DNA from: DASXIW01 sp036497785
GTDB taxonomy: Bacteria > Pseudomonadota > Alphaproteobacteria > Acetobacterales > Acetobacteraceae
Reading direction: 5' to 3'
Assembly (NCBI GenBank): GCA_036497785.1
Contig: DASXIW010000163.1
Span: 1-8,705, forward strand
DNA length: 8,705 nucleotides
The notes under the pieces were generated by a model. The model had not been told where the DNA came from. It searched no databases and saw only the letters and a list, made by a program, of their open reading frames with translations. The stretch's first letter is position 1; every line of letters starts with the position of its first letter. Below are positions 1-6,053 of this stretch, one piece after another. The position numbers and the translations under genes are program-made.

Positions 1-822
1 CACCACGACATTGCGGGCCTTCCTCAGTTGCGGAACGAGGTCGGGCAGCGGGATTTCCAGCCAGTCCACCTCGCCGTTCTGCAGCGCGTTGCTGGCCGTG
101 GCGGGATCGGGGATCACCCGCCATTCCACCCGCTCGACCAAGGCGCGCTTGGCGCCCGCGGTGAAGTTCGGCGCCTCCTCGCGCGGCTTGTAGCCGTCGA
201 ATTTTGCAAACACTGTCAGGCTGCCGGAGACGTATTCATCCTTCACGAAGCGGAACGGCCCGCTGCCGACAACCTCGGTGATCTGCTTGTACGGGTCTGT
301 CGCCGCGATCCGCGCGGGCATGATCACAGGCGGGCTCGGCTGGGTTTTCGCGAGCGCGAAGGCCAGCGCCGCGAACGGCTTCTTCAGCCGGAACACCAGC
401 GTGCGGTCATCCGGCGCCTCCAGCACGTCGGTCCGGTCGGCCACGGTCTGGCCCAGCGCGTCGCGCTTCATCCAGCGGTTCAACGAGGCGACACAATCCT
501 GCGCCACGACCTTCGTGCCGTCGTGCCACATCAGCCCGTCGCGCAGCTTGATGGTCCAGCGCTCGCCGTCCTGGTCGATCGTGTGGCCCTCGGCCATTTG
601 CGGGAACGGCTTCAACTGCGCATCCAGGCCGTACAGCGTATCGAACACCATGAAGGCGTAGTTGCGGGTCACGGTGGCCGTCGTCCAGATCGGGTCCAGG
701 CTGGTGAGGTTGGCCTGCGGTACGAAGACCAACGTGCGAGACCCGGAGGCCTGCGCCAACGCGGGGCGCTTCAACGCGATCACGGCCGTGCCGGCTGCGG
801 CGAGGAAATGGCGACGTTTCAC
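1..822 (-). CDS. ABC transporter substrate-binding protein, family 5 (peptide/nickel type), N-terminal part
   Basis: Periplasmic binding component of a DppA/OppA-like ABC importer; the ligand cannot be told. The first 274 codons are present and the gene runs off the left edge; the family is usually about 500-540 residues, so roughly half is seen. Translation from a GTG at 822 gives a Tat-like signal peptide, KRRHFLAAAG, ending in ALAQA near residue 24, then a mature start with 'TLVFVPQANLTSLDPIW'. The stretch SLDPIW...NYAFMVFDTLY, then LKPFPQMAEG, then WTIKLRDGLMWHDGT, and later VGSGPFRF, is the classic order of conserved blocks in SBP_bac_5 proteins. The GTG start is supported by an AGGGAG Shine-Dalgarno (bases 831-836 on the complement) with an 8-base spacer, and by the signal peptide starting right there. 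The chromate-transporter genes lie upstream on the same strand after a 95-base gap. No permease or ATPase gene is visible, so partner genes, if linked, lie further left. Family is clear; substrate is unknown. Confidence 0.92.
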   Translation of the reverse strand, partial: MKRRHFLAAAGTAVIALKRPALAQASGSRTLVFVPQANLTSLDPIWTTATVTRNYAFMVFDTLYGLDAQLKPFPQMAEGHTIDQDGERWTIKLRDGLMWHDGTKVVAQDCVASLNRWMKRDALGQTVADRTDVLEAPDDRTLVFRLKKPFAALAFALAKTQPSPPVIMPARIAATDPYKQITEVVGSGPFRFVKDEYVSGSLTVFAKFDGYKPREEAPNFTAGAKRALVERVEWRVIPDPATASNALQNGEVDWLEIPLPDLVPQLRKARNVVV

Positions 823-852
823 GTGATTCGCTCCCTGATCGTCTTTTGTGCG

Positions 853-883
853 ATCATAACCTATCTTTCCGCGAACATACCAA
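853..883 (-). promoter_or_regulatory. possible sigma70-type promoter for the substrate-binding protein gene
   Basis: On the minus strand the gap between the chromate-transporter pair and the substrate-binding gene holds TATGAT (858-853), five of six matches to the -10 consensus, 30 bases before the GTG start. TTGGTA (883-878) lies upstream, but the spacer is 19 bases, longer than the ideal 17. The stretch is more AT-rich than its surroundings. This would give the binding-protein gene its own transcript. Alphaproteobacterial promoters are loosely conserved, so the call is weak. Confidence 0.3.
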
Positions 884-917
884 TCAGGCCCGGCGCAGGC
901 GAACGCCGTATCGCCGC

Positions 918-1439
918 TCAACTCACGAAAATCATCCCGATGATCGCGCCGGCGCCAAGCAGCCACAGCGGATGCACTCGCTTCACCAGCATGGTCGCCG
1001 CGACCGCGGCGGTGACCGCCCCCATCAGCATGCCGGTATCGGCCGCCACCACGATCAGCGTCGCGCTGGCGGCGAGCAACCCGATGGTCACCGGCACCAG
1101 CCCGGCCTGCGCCACCTGCCGCCAGGTTGCGTCACGGAACCGATGCCAGAAGCTGACCAGCACCATCGTCAGGATGGAAGACGGGACGATGATGCCCAGC
1201 GTGGAAATCAGCGCCCCCCCGACGCCCGCCACCTGGAAGCCGATCAGCGAGACCACCATCATGTTCGGCCCGGGCGCGGCCTGGGCGAGGGCGAATAGCG
1301 AGGCGAACTCGCCGGCCGACATCCAGCCATGCACCTGCACAACCTCGCGCTGCATTTCCGGCAACACCGTGTTGCCGCCGCCAAACGCCAGCAGCGACAT
1401 CCGGCCGAAAATCGCCGCCAGCGTCGCGATGTTATTCAC
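918..1439 (-). CDS. chromate transporter, C-terminal-half protein (short-chain CHR family)
   Basis: Half-size CHR-family membrane protein (chromate/sulfate-type anion transport, PF02417), 173 residues, in the inner membrane. Short-chain CHR proteins are encoded as adjacent pairs and both halves are thought to be needed for one transporter. Visible family motifs are FGGGNTVLPEMQ (about residues 19-30) and AQAAPGPN (52-59), the conserved PGP signature, followed by about four to five hydrophobic segments up to the C-terminus. I chose the GTG at 1439: its GTGA overlaps the TGA stop of the upstream half by four bases, so translation is likely coupled. The reading frame is open further upstream to 1535, but that extension is antisense-like relative to the overlapping N-half gene and has no hydrophobic or family-like content. 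Whether the true substrate is chromate is not shown by sequence; many CHR proteins have no proven substrate. Confidence 0.9.
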   Translation of the reverse strand: MNNIATLAAIFGRMSLLAFGGGNTVLPEMQREVVQVHGWMSAGEFASLFALAQAAPGPNMMVVSLIGFQVAGVGGALISTLGIIVPSSILTMVLVSFWHRFRDATWRQVAQAGLVPVTIGLLAASATLIVVAADTGMLMGAVTAAVAATMLVKRVHPLWLLGAGAIIGMIFVS

Positions 1440-1999
1440 GCGCGAAACCGCCAGGCCAACAGCATGCTCAGTGGCGCCATCACCAGCATCACCTCCAACA
1501 ATGGCAGGCGCAGCCAGGCGATCGCCACGAAGCACAGCAGCGCCACGCCGACGCCGACCGGCTTGCGGCGCAGCGGCACGGCGAGCCTGATGGTCACCGC
1601 GACGATCAGCCCCGCCGCCGCCGCCGCGAGACCGATGAACAGCCCACGCACCAGCGGCAGGTCGCGATACCGCTCATAGATCACCCCCATCAGCAGCACC
1701 GCGAGCACGGGCGGCCCCATCATGCCGGCAACGCTGACCGCGGCCCCCGAAACGCCGCCATAGCGCAGCCCGACAGCCGCGGACATGTTGAGGATATTGC
1801 CCCCAGGCAAAAACTGGCACAGCGCCAGCAGATCGGTGAACTCCGCCGCCGTCAGCCAGCGCCGCCGCTCCACCAGCGCAACCCGCGCAATCGGCAGCAC
1901 GCCGCCGAACCCCATCAACCCCACACTCGCAAAGGCCAGGAACAGATCGAGCCGCGTCGGCGTCGGTTGGTTGGAAGGGGTTCGATCAGCCTCGGACAT
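1436..1999 (-). CDS. chromate transporter, N-terminal-half protein (short-chain CHR family)
   Basis: Partner half of the CHR-family transporter, 187 residues from the ATG at 1999. A short polar N-terminus leads into LMGFGGVLPIAR (about 28-39), the family's first conserved block, then LALCQFLPGGN (58-68), which corresponds to the PGP signature but reads PGG here. Several hydrophobic segments follow (about 82-108, 118-140, 147-161, 166-183). It is first in the two-gene unit and its stop overlaps the start of the C-half. The start is uncertain because no strong Shine-Dalgarno precedes 1999; an in-frame ATG at 2026 and another at 2086 exist, but the latter would overlap the divergent tag gene. 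The tag gene is transcribed away from it across a gap of 67 bases, which must hold both promoters; I see no clear boxes there. Family call is firm; function as a chromate exporter is inferred. Confidence 0.9.
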   Translation of the reverse strand: MSEADRTPSNQPTPTRLDLFLAFASVGLMGFGGVLPIARVALVERRRWLTAAEFTDLLALCQFLPGGNILNMSAAVGLRYGGVSGAAVSVAGMMGPPVLAVLLMGVIYERYRDLPLVRGLFIGLAAAAAGLIVAVTIRLAVPLRRKPVGVGVALLCFVAIAWLRLPLLEVMLVMAPLSMLLAWRFRA

Positions 2000-2066
2000 A
2001 TGGCATGGATAGGACGGCCGCCGCATGCCGGCAACCTGGGGTGAAACGTTCGATGGGCGGGTTTCA

Positions 2067-2603
2067 ATGAGTGGGTATTGCCGCATCGCGCCGGGACATC
2101 CCGTGCATGATTCTTACCACGCCACGGAACACGGCTTTCCCCAGCGCGACGAAGCGGTGCTGTTCGAACGCCTATGCCTGGAAATCATGCAAGCCGGACT
2201 GTCCTGGGAGATCGTTCTGAAACGGCGCGTCGGCATGCGCCACGCCTTCGCAGACTTCGATGTGGACCGCGTTGCCGCAATGGGCGAGGCCGAACGGACC
2301 GCCCTGCTCGGCAATCCGGACATCATCCGCAACCGGCTGAAGGTGGACGCCATCATCGAAAATGCGCGCCGCATCCAGGCCCTGCGCACGAGCCATGGCG
2401 GCTTCGCCGCGTGGCTGGACGCGCATCACCCACTGAGCAAGCCTGATTGGGTCAAGCTGTTCCGCCGCAATTTCAAGTTCACCGGCGGCGAGATCGTGGG
2501 CGAATTTCTGATGAGCCTCGGCTATCTGCCCGGCGCCCACGCCGAGGATTGCCCGGTGCAGGCGCGCATCCGCAAACTCGCGCCACCCTGGATGACAACA
2601 TGA
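2067..2603 (+). CDS. tag: DNA-3-methyladenine glycosylase I
   Basis: Base-excision repair enzyme that removes 3-methyladenine from alkylated DNA; cytoplasmic, helix-hairpin-helix glycosylase superfamily. The 178 residues are close to the family length (E. coli Tag is 187). The start YCRIAPGHPVHDSYH and the block FERLCLEIMQAGLSW (about 33-47) are diagnostic. By correspondence with E. coli Tag, the catalytic-pocket Glu is Glu39 and the stacking Trp is Trp47. The structural zinc ligands of Tag are all present: Cys5, His18, His158 and Cys162. I chose the ATG at 2067 because it puts the zinc Cys at residue 5 as in the family; an in-frame ATG at 2025 would add 14 unconserved residues. A GGGCGGG lies just upstream as a modest ribosome site. 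The stop TGA overlaps an ATG of the amidohydrolase frame (ATGA at 2600-2603), so the two genes are probably co-transcribed. Confidence 0.95.
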   Translation: MSGYCRIAPGHPVHDSYHATEHGFPQRDEAVLFERLCLEIMQAGLSWEIVLKRRVGMRHAFADFDVDRVAAMGEAERTALLGNPDIIRNRLKVDAIIENARRIQALRTSHGGFAAWLDAHHPLSKPDWVKLFRRNFKFTGGEIVGEFLMSLGYLPGAHAEDCPVQARIRKLAPPWMTT

Positions 2604-2617
2604 CGAAGGGACCGATG

Positions 2618-3853
2618 ATGGAACGCATGCCCGCGGTCAGCCTGCAACGGCAATGGGACCGCCTGATGGAACTCGCGAAGCTGGGGGCGATCCCCGGCAA
2701 CGGCGTCAATCGCGGCTGCCTCACCGCGCTGGACCGGCAGGCGCGCCGCAGGATGATCGCCTGGGCGCGCGAGATCGGCGCCGATGTGTCGATCGACGAG
2801 GCCGCCAATCTGTGGATCCGCCGCGCCGGCACCGATCCGGACGCCGCCCCGGTGCTGACCGGCAGCCATATGGACAGCCAGCCCGCCGGCGGCCGGTTCG
2901 ACGGCATGTACGGCGTCATGGCCGGCCTCGAATCCCTGACCGGCCAGCACGAGGCCGGCATCGTCACGCGCCGCCCGATCGAGGTGGTGGCCTGGACCAA
3001 CGAGGAAGGCAGCCGCTTCGCGCCCGGCTGCATGGGCAGCATGGCCTGGTCCGGCCATTCGCCGCTCTCCACCTGGGCGGACGTGCGCGACCCCGATGGC
3101 ATACGCTTCGGCGAAGCGCTGGCCGAGCACCTCGCCGCCGAAGCCGACCTGCCCCGCCGCCCGCTCGGCCACCGCCCGCACGCCTATGTGGAAGCCCATA
3201 TTGAACAAGGACCCCTACTCGAAAACGAGGGTCTGGATATCGGCGTGGTCTCCGGCATCCAGGGCAGCCGCTGGTTCACCGTGACGCTCACCGGCGACAG
3301 CGCCCATGCCGGCACCGCCCCGCTCAGCCTGCGCCGCGACGCCCTGCAGGACATGGTCCGCGCCGTGACTGCGCTGAACACCCTGATGCACGACCCGCAG
3401 GACATATTGCGCTTCACCGTGGGCCGCGTGGTGGTGGAACCGAACAGCTCCAACAGCGTGGCCGGGCGCGTCACCTTCACCATCGACCTGCGCCACCCCG
3501 ATGGCGACGTGCTGATCGCCCTCGGCGACCAGATCGACGCCACCATTCGCGCGGCCGTGAAGCATTGCGAAGTGGCCTTGCACGAAAGCTTCCGCGCTTT
3601 GCCCATCTCGTTCCACGAGCAGGTGATCGGCGCGGTGGAGCGGGCGGCGGCCGCGGAAGGGCTCGGCCATCGCCGGCTACCCTCCGGCGCCTTCCACGAC
3701 GCCCAGTTCGCCGCCTCCATCGCACCGGCGGGGATGATCTTCGTACCCTGCCGGAAAGGCATCAGCCATAACCCCGCCGAATACTCCTCACCGGAACAGC
3801 TCGATGCCGGCACGCGAGTGCTGGCGCGGACATTGATCGAGTTGGCGGCGTAG
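2618..3853 (+). CDS. Zn-dependent amidohydrolase, N-carbamoyl-L-amino-acid hydrolase / allantoate amidohydrolase group (M20)
   Basis: Cytoplasmic hydrolase that cleaves a carbamoyl or ureido C-N bond, as in L-carbamoylase, beta-ureidopropionase or allantoate amidohydrolase; the exact substrate cannot be read. It has 411 residues, normal for the group. Metal-site residues expected in the family are present: His84 in TGSHMDS, Asp95 in GGRFDG, the pair Glu129-Glu130 in TNEEGSRF (base plus ligand), His194 in AHIEQGP, and His384 in GISHNPAEYSS. The small lid/dimerisation domain starts around GSRWFTVTLTGDSAHAGTAP, with His230. The start is a choice: ATG 2618 has GAAGGG (2605-2610) seven bases upstream; ATG 2615 is adjacent; ATG 2600 overlaps the tag stop as ATGA but lacks a good ribosome site. 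The core homology begins at RQWDRL, so all three fit. No hydantoinase, transporter or purine-degradation gene is adjacent to name the substrate. Confidence 0.93.
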   Translation: MERMPAVSLQRQWDRLMELAKLGAIPGNGVNRGCLTALDRQARRRMIAWAREIGADVSIDEAANLWIRRAGTDPDAAPVLTGSHMDSQPAGGRFDGMYGVMAGLESLTGQHEAGIVTRRPIEVVAWTNEEGSRFAPGCMGSMAWSGHSPLSTWADVRDPDGIRFGEALAEHLAAEADLPRRPLGHRPHAYVEAHIEQGPLLENEGLDIGVVSGIQGSRWFTVTLTGDSAHAGTAPLSLRRDALQDMVRAVTALNTLMHDPQDILRFTVGRVVVEPNSSNSVAGRVTFTIDLRHPDGDVLIALGDQIDATIRAAVKHCEVALHESFRALPISFHEQVIGAVERAAAAEGLGHRRLPSGAFHDAQFAASIAPAGMIFVPCRKGISHNPAEYSSPEQLDAGTRVLARTLIELAA

Positions 3854-3856
3854 GGT

Positions 3857-3912
3857 CCTAGAGCACGATGACTTCTGACAGGCGAAGCCATCATGCTCTA
3901 GGTATTTGTTTT
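3857..3912 (+). terminator. probable intrinsic terminator for the amidohydrolase transcript
   Basis: The stem CCTAGAGCACGATG / CATCATGCTCTAGG (one mismatch in plus-strand RNA) starts three bases after the TAG stop of the amidohydrolase and is followed directly by TATTTGTTTT (3903-3912), eight T in ten bases. That is the layout of a Rho-independent terminator for plus-strand transcription, although the stem is longer and less GC-rich than the classic form. Read in the other direction no T-run follows, so it is less likely to terminate the convergent exporter gene. Confidence 0.5.
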
Positions 3913-3962
3913 AGCGAGCAATTTTATGGCCCGGTGATTCCACCTAAAGCCATGTTGCTCTA
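3857..3962. repeat. two-hairpin palindromic element (REP/MITE-like) between convergent genes
   Basis: A 106-base element filling almost the whole gap between two convergent genes. Terminal inverted repeats TAGAGCA (3859-3865) and TGCTCTA (3956-3962) bound it. Hairpin A pairs 3857-3870 with 3889-3902 and continues inward as CTTC (3872-3875) with GAAG (3884-3887), leaving an 8-base loop. Hairpin B pairs GAGCAA (3916-3921) with TTGCTC (3955-3960), ATGGC (3926-3930) with GCCAT (3949-3953), and GGTG (3933-3936) with CACC (3941-3944) around the loop ATTC. In hairpin A the only two non-Watson-Crick positions within 19 pairs become G-U wobbles when read as minus-strand RNA. The stretch is much more AT-rich than the flanking genes. 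This resembles dispersed palindromic repeats in other bacteria, but only one copy is in the window, so repetitiveness is inferred. Confidence 0.6.
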
Positions 3963-5051
3963 AAGCTGCATCGTCCAGTATTGCACCGCGAGGCTCGACA
4001 CCGCCACCACGATCCACGTCCCCAACCCCAGCAGCAACGGCCCCATGCCGGCCCCGGCAAAGGCGCGCCAATTGCCCTGCAGGCCGACGGCGGCCAGCGC
4101 CACCACCAGCACGAAGCGCGCCAGGGTCTGCAGTTCCGGCGCGGCCGTCCCCACCAGCCCCAGCGTGTTGATCAGCGAGGCCAGGATGAACAGACCGATG
4201 AACCACGGGACCGCCTTGCCCACGCGCTTCAATATGTGCCCATCGCCGCCCGGCTGGGGATCGAGCCACGGCATCAGCAGGCCGAGCACCAGCACCATCG
4301 GAATGATCAGCGTGGTGCGCGTCAGCTTCACGATGGTGGCGTAGGCCCCGGCGATCTTGCTGAAGGCGAAGCCGGCCGCGACCACCGCCGAAGTGTCGTT
4401 CACCGCCGTGCCGGCCCACATTCCGAACCCGTCATCGGACAAGTGCATGGCATGCCCGAAGACGGGAAAAAGGACCACCGCGAGCATGTTGAAGAAGAAA
4501 ATGACGGAGATCGAATAGGCGATCTCCTCGCTTTTGGCGCGAAGCACCGGCGCCACGGCAGCGATGGCCGAGGCGCCGCAAATGGTGGTCCCCATGCCGA
4601 TCAGGCAGCGCATGCGCCAATCCACGCCCAGTTTGCGTCCCACCAACAGCGGAAAGGCGATCCCCAATGTCAGCGTCACCGCCAGCAGCGGCAGCGACCT
4701 CGCGCCCGTCGTCGCCACATCGCCCAAATTGAGCGTGGTGCCCAGCAGAACGATGCCCGCCCGCAGCGCGTAGCCACTCACCTCCTTGGTGCGCAGTGTC
4801 GCGGCCAGACGGCGTGTGGCGGGGATGTTCGCCAGGATCACGCCGATCAGGATGGCGATGATGGGCGCGCCGACCAGCGGGACCCATTGCCCGGCCAGCA
4901 CCGCCAGCAGGGCGATGAGGACGCAGAACAGCGTGCCGCCAAGCAGCAACCTGCCACGCCCCGGCACTGGGGGAGGAGGCGTTGGGCGGACAGGCGCCGG
5001 CGTTACCGGCTCCGGCATGACGGGGGAGGGAGACGCGGCGCTGATGTTCAT
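3960..5051 (-). CDS. YeiH-family putative sulfate exporter (PF03601)
   Basis: Multi-pass inner-membrane protein of the UPF0324/YeiH family, 363 residues, about ten predicted hydrophobic segments. Some members have been linked to export of sulfate from sulfonate (taurine) breakdown; the role here is unproven. Family blocks visible are LRAGIVLLGTTLNLG (about 96-110), GMGTTICGASAIAA (152-165), AGTAVNDTSAVVAAG (213-227) and VKLTR (241-245), the hallmark set. The N-terminus (about 8-30) is a proline-rich cytosolic stretch (PEPVTPAPVRPTPPPP) longer than in typical members. The ATG at 5051 is the first in frame, with only a weak ribosome site; the next Met is at residue 12. The stop TAG (3962-3960) lies inside the terminal TAGAGCA of the palindromic element, so that element may have set the present C-terminus. 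No LysR regulator or taurine gene is adjacent. Confidence 0.93.
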   Translation of the reverse strand: MNISAASPSPVMPEPVTPAPVRPTPPPPVPGRGRLLLGGTLFCVLIALLAVLAGQWVPLVGAPIIAILIGVILANIPATRRLAATLRTKEVSGYALRAGIVLLGTTLNLGDVATTGARSLPLLAVTLTLGIAFPLLVGRKLGVDWRMRCLIGMGTTICGASAIAAVAPVLRAKSEEIAYSISVIFFFNMLAVVLFPVFGHAMHLSDDGFGMWAGTAVNDTSAVVAAGFAFSKIAGAYATIVKLTRTTLIIPMVLVLGLLMPWLDPQPGGDGHILKRVGKAVPWFIGLFILASLINTLGLVGTAAPELQTLARFVLVVALAAVGLQGNWRAFAGAGMGPLLLGLGTWIVVAVSSLAVQYWTMQL

Positions 5052-5229
5052 GAGGATCTCAAGCTATCGGTCGGCAAGCCTACCATCGCCCTTCCCCATC
5101 GGCCAAGGCGCTGCGCACGGATTGGCGCGGCCCTGTGGGAAGGTGCGCCGCGGCATGCGATATTGCGCTCGTCCGGACCGGCAGCGATTCGTACCCCCGG
5201 GCTTCGAGTTGCACAATGTGAGGGGCACT
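5052..5229. other. upstream region between divergent exporter and DUF1345 genes
   Basis: This gap must contain the promoters for the leftward exporter gene and the rightward DUF1345 gene (or its leader ORF). I see no convincing -35/-10 pair, operator palindrome or riboswitch-like fold. Open frames on both strands cross it, but none shows family-like sequence or a good ribosome site until 5220. Confidence 0.4.
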
Positions 5230-5304
5230 ATGCCGATCCATGCCGCCGAATTCCTCCCCGACCGCCCGGAATCGCACCTCGATGCACCGGTGGAGAGACC
5301 CTGA
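5230..5304 (+). CDS. possible 24-residue leader ORF upstream of the DUF1345 gene
   Basis: An ATG at 5230 sits four bases after a strong GAGGGG Shine-Dalgarno (5220-5225) and opens 24 codons. The product begins MPIHAAEFLPDRPE and ends DAPVERP: polar and proline-rich, with no signal peptide or membrane segment. Its TGA (5302-5304) overlaps the ATG of the DUF1345 gene (TGATG), so it could pass ribosomes on to that gene. Most codons end in G or C, as in the neighbours, but that is common in any frame of such DNA. The same frame is open further upstream, so this could be a chance ORF; I recognise no homologue. Confidence 0.3.
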   Translation: MPIHAAEFLPDRPESHLDAPVERP

Positions 5305-5990
5305 TGGGGTTCGCGTGGCGCGTCATCATGGGGCGGCCGCGGCTGGCGGTCGGCCTGGTATGCGGCCTGCTCAGCCTGCCCCTCTGGCCGGTCGGGTCAT
5401 CGCTGAGCCGGGCCATACTTGGCTGGGACGCGGGTTGCGCGGTGTTTCTGGTGCTGGTGGCGTATATGTTCAGCACCGCGCGCGGCGACCGCGTGCCGGA
5501 GGACGCGCAGCGCGACCAGGACGGCGAATGGACCATCTTCTGGTTGACCGTCGGCGCCGTCACAGCGAGTTTCGCCGCGATCATTGGTGAGTTCTCCGCC
5601 TCCAAGGACGCGCCGGCATCGCAGCGAACCCTCCACATAATCCTCGTCGCGGTCACGCTGCTGCTGTCCTGGCTGGTGACGCATACGCTCTTCGGCATGC
5701 GCAACGCCCATGAATATTACGACGCCGTCCCGCCCGGCACGCCCCGGGCGAAGCCGTCCCCGTCCGGCGGCAGCTTCGCCGGCGGGCTGGACTTTCCGGG
5801 CGACGAACCGCCGGATTATTGGGATTTCTTTTACTTCGCGCTGGTATTGGGCATGACGTTCCAGGTGTCGGATGTGCAGATCACCTCGCGCCGCCTCCGG
5901 CAGCTCGCCACGGCACACGGAATGCTCGGTTTCCTGTTCAACACCGTAATTCTGGCACTTTCGGTGAATATTGGTGCGAGCCTGTTGTAG
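5304..5990 (+). CDS. DUF1345 family membrane protein
   Basis: Inner-membrane protein of unknown function, 228 residues, matching the usual DUF1345 (PF07077) length. Hydrophobic segments lie at about 13-30, 43-56, 78-96, 111-130, 174-188 and 205-222. Family signatures are THTLFGMRNAHEYY (about 126-139) and the C-terminal run FPGDEPPDYWDFFYFA (164-179), followed by VLGMTFQVSDVQITSRRLRQ and then FNTVILALSVNI near the end. The ATG at 5304 has GGAGAG (5292-5297) six bases upstream and also overlaps the stop of a small upstream ORF. The same frame stays open far upstream, but that part is antisense to the exporter gene and is not protein-like. The next gene on this strand starts 63 bases later, so co-transcription is possible. 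No biochemical role is established that I can name. Confidence 0.93.
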   Translation: MGFAWRVIMGRPRLAVGLVCGLLSLPLWPVGSSLSRAILGWDAGCAVFLVLVAYMFSTARGDRVPEDAQRDQDGEWTIFWLTVGAVTASFAAIIGEFSASKDAPASQRTLHIILVAVTLLLSWLVTHTLFGMRNAHEYYDAVPPGTPRAKPSPSGGSFAGGLDFPGDEPPDYWDFFYFALVLGMTFQVSDVQITSRRLRQLATAHGMLGFLFNTVILALSVNIGASLL

Positions 5991-6053
5991 AATCCCCGTG
6001 GCGGCAGCGTTCACGGTACCGCAATAGTCGCGAACGCGTGATCGACGAGGCCA

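Noticed and set aside
28..1590. A 520-codon stop-free plus-strand frame across the left end
   Set aside because: It runs antisense to the substrate-binding protein and both chromate-transporter genes, is Arg/His/Ala/Pro-rich with no family-like blocks, and is typical of an antisense frame in GC-rich DNA.
2447..2617. An upstream start for the amidohydrolase inside tag
   Set aside because: The extra residues are tag read in another frame; homology to the amidohydrolase group begins after about 2640.
3981..5303. A long in-frame upstream extension of the DUF1345 gene
   Set aside because: It is antisense to the YeiH-family gene, is full of Arg, Gln, His and Gly with no membrane or domain pattern, and the DUF1345 family begins at about 5304 with its own ribosome site.
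6007..6037. GCGTTC/GAACGC inverted repeat between the DUF1345 and GT-C-like genes
   Set aside because: Only six pairs with a 19-base loop and no T-run; it could be chance in GC-rich DNA.
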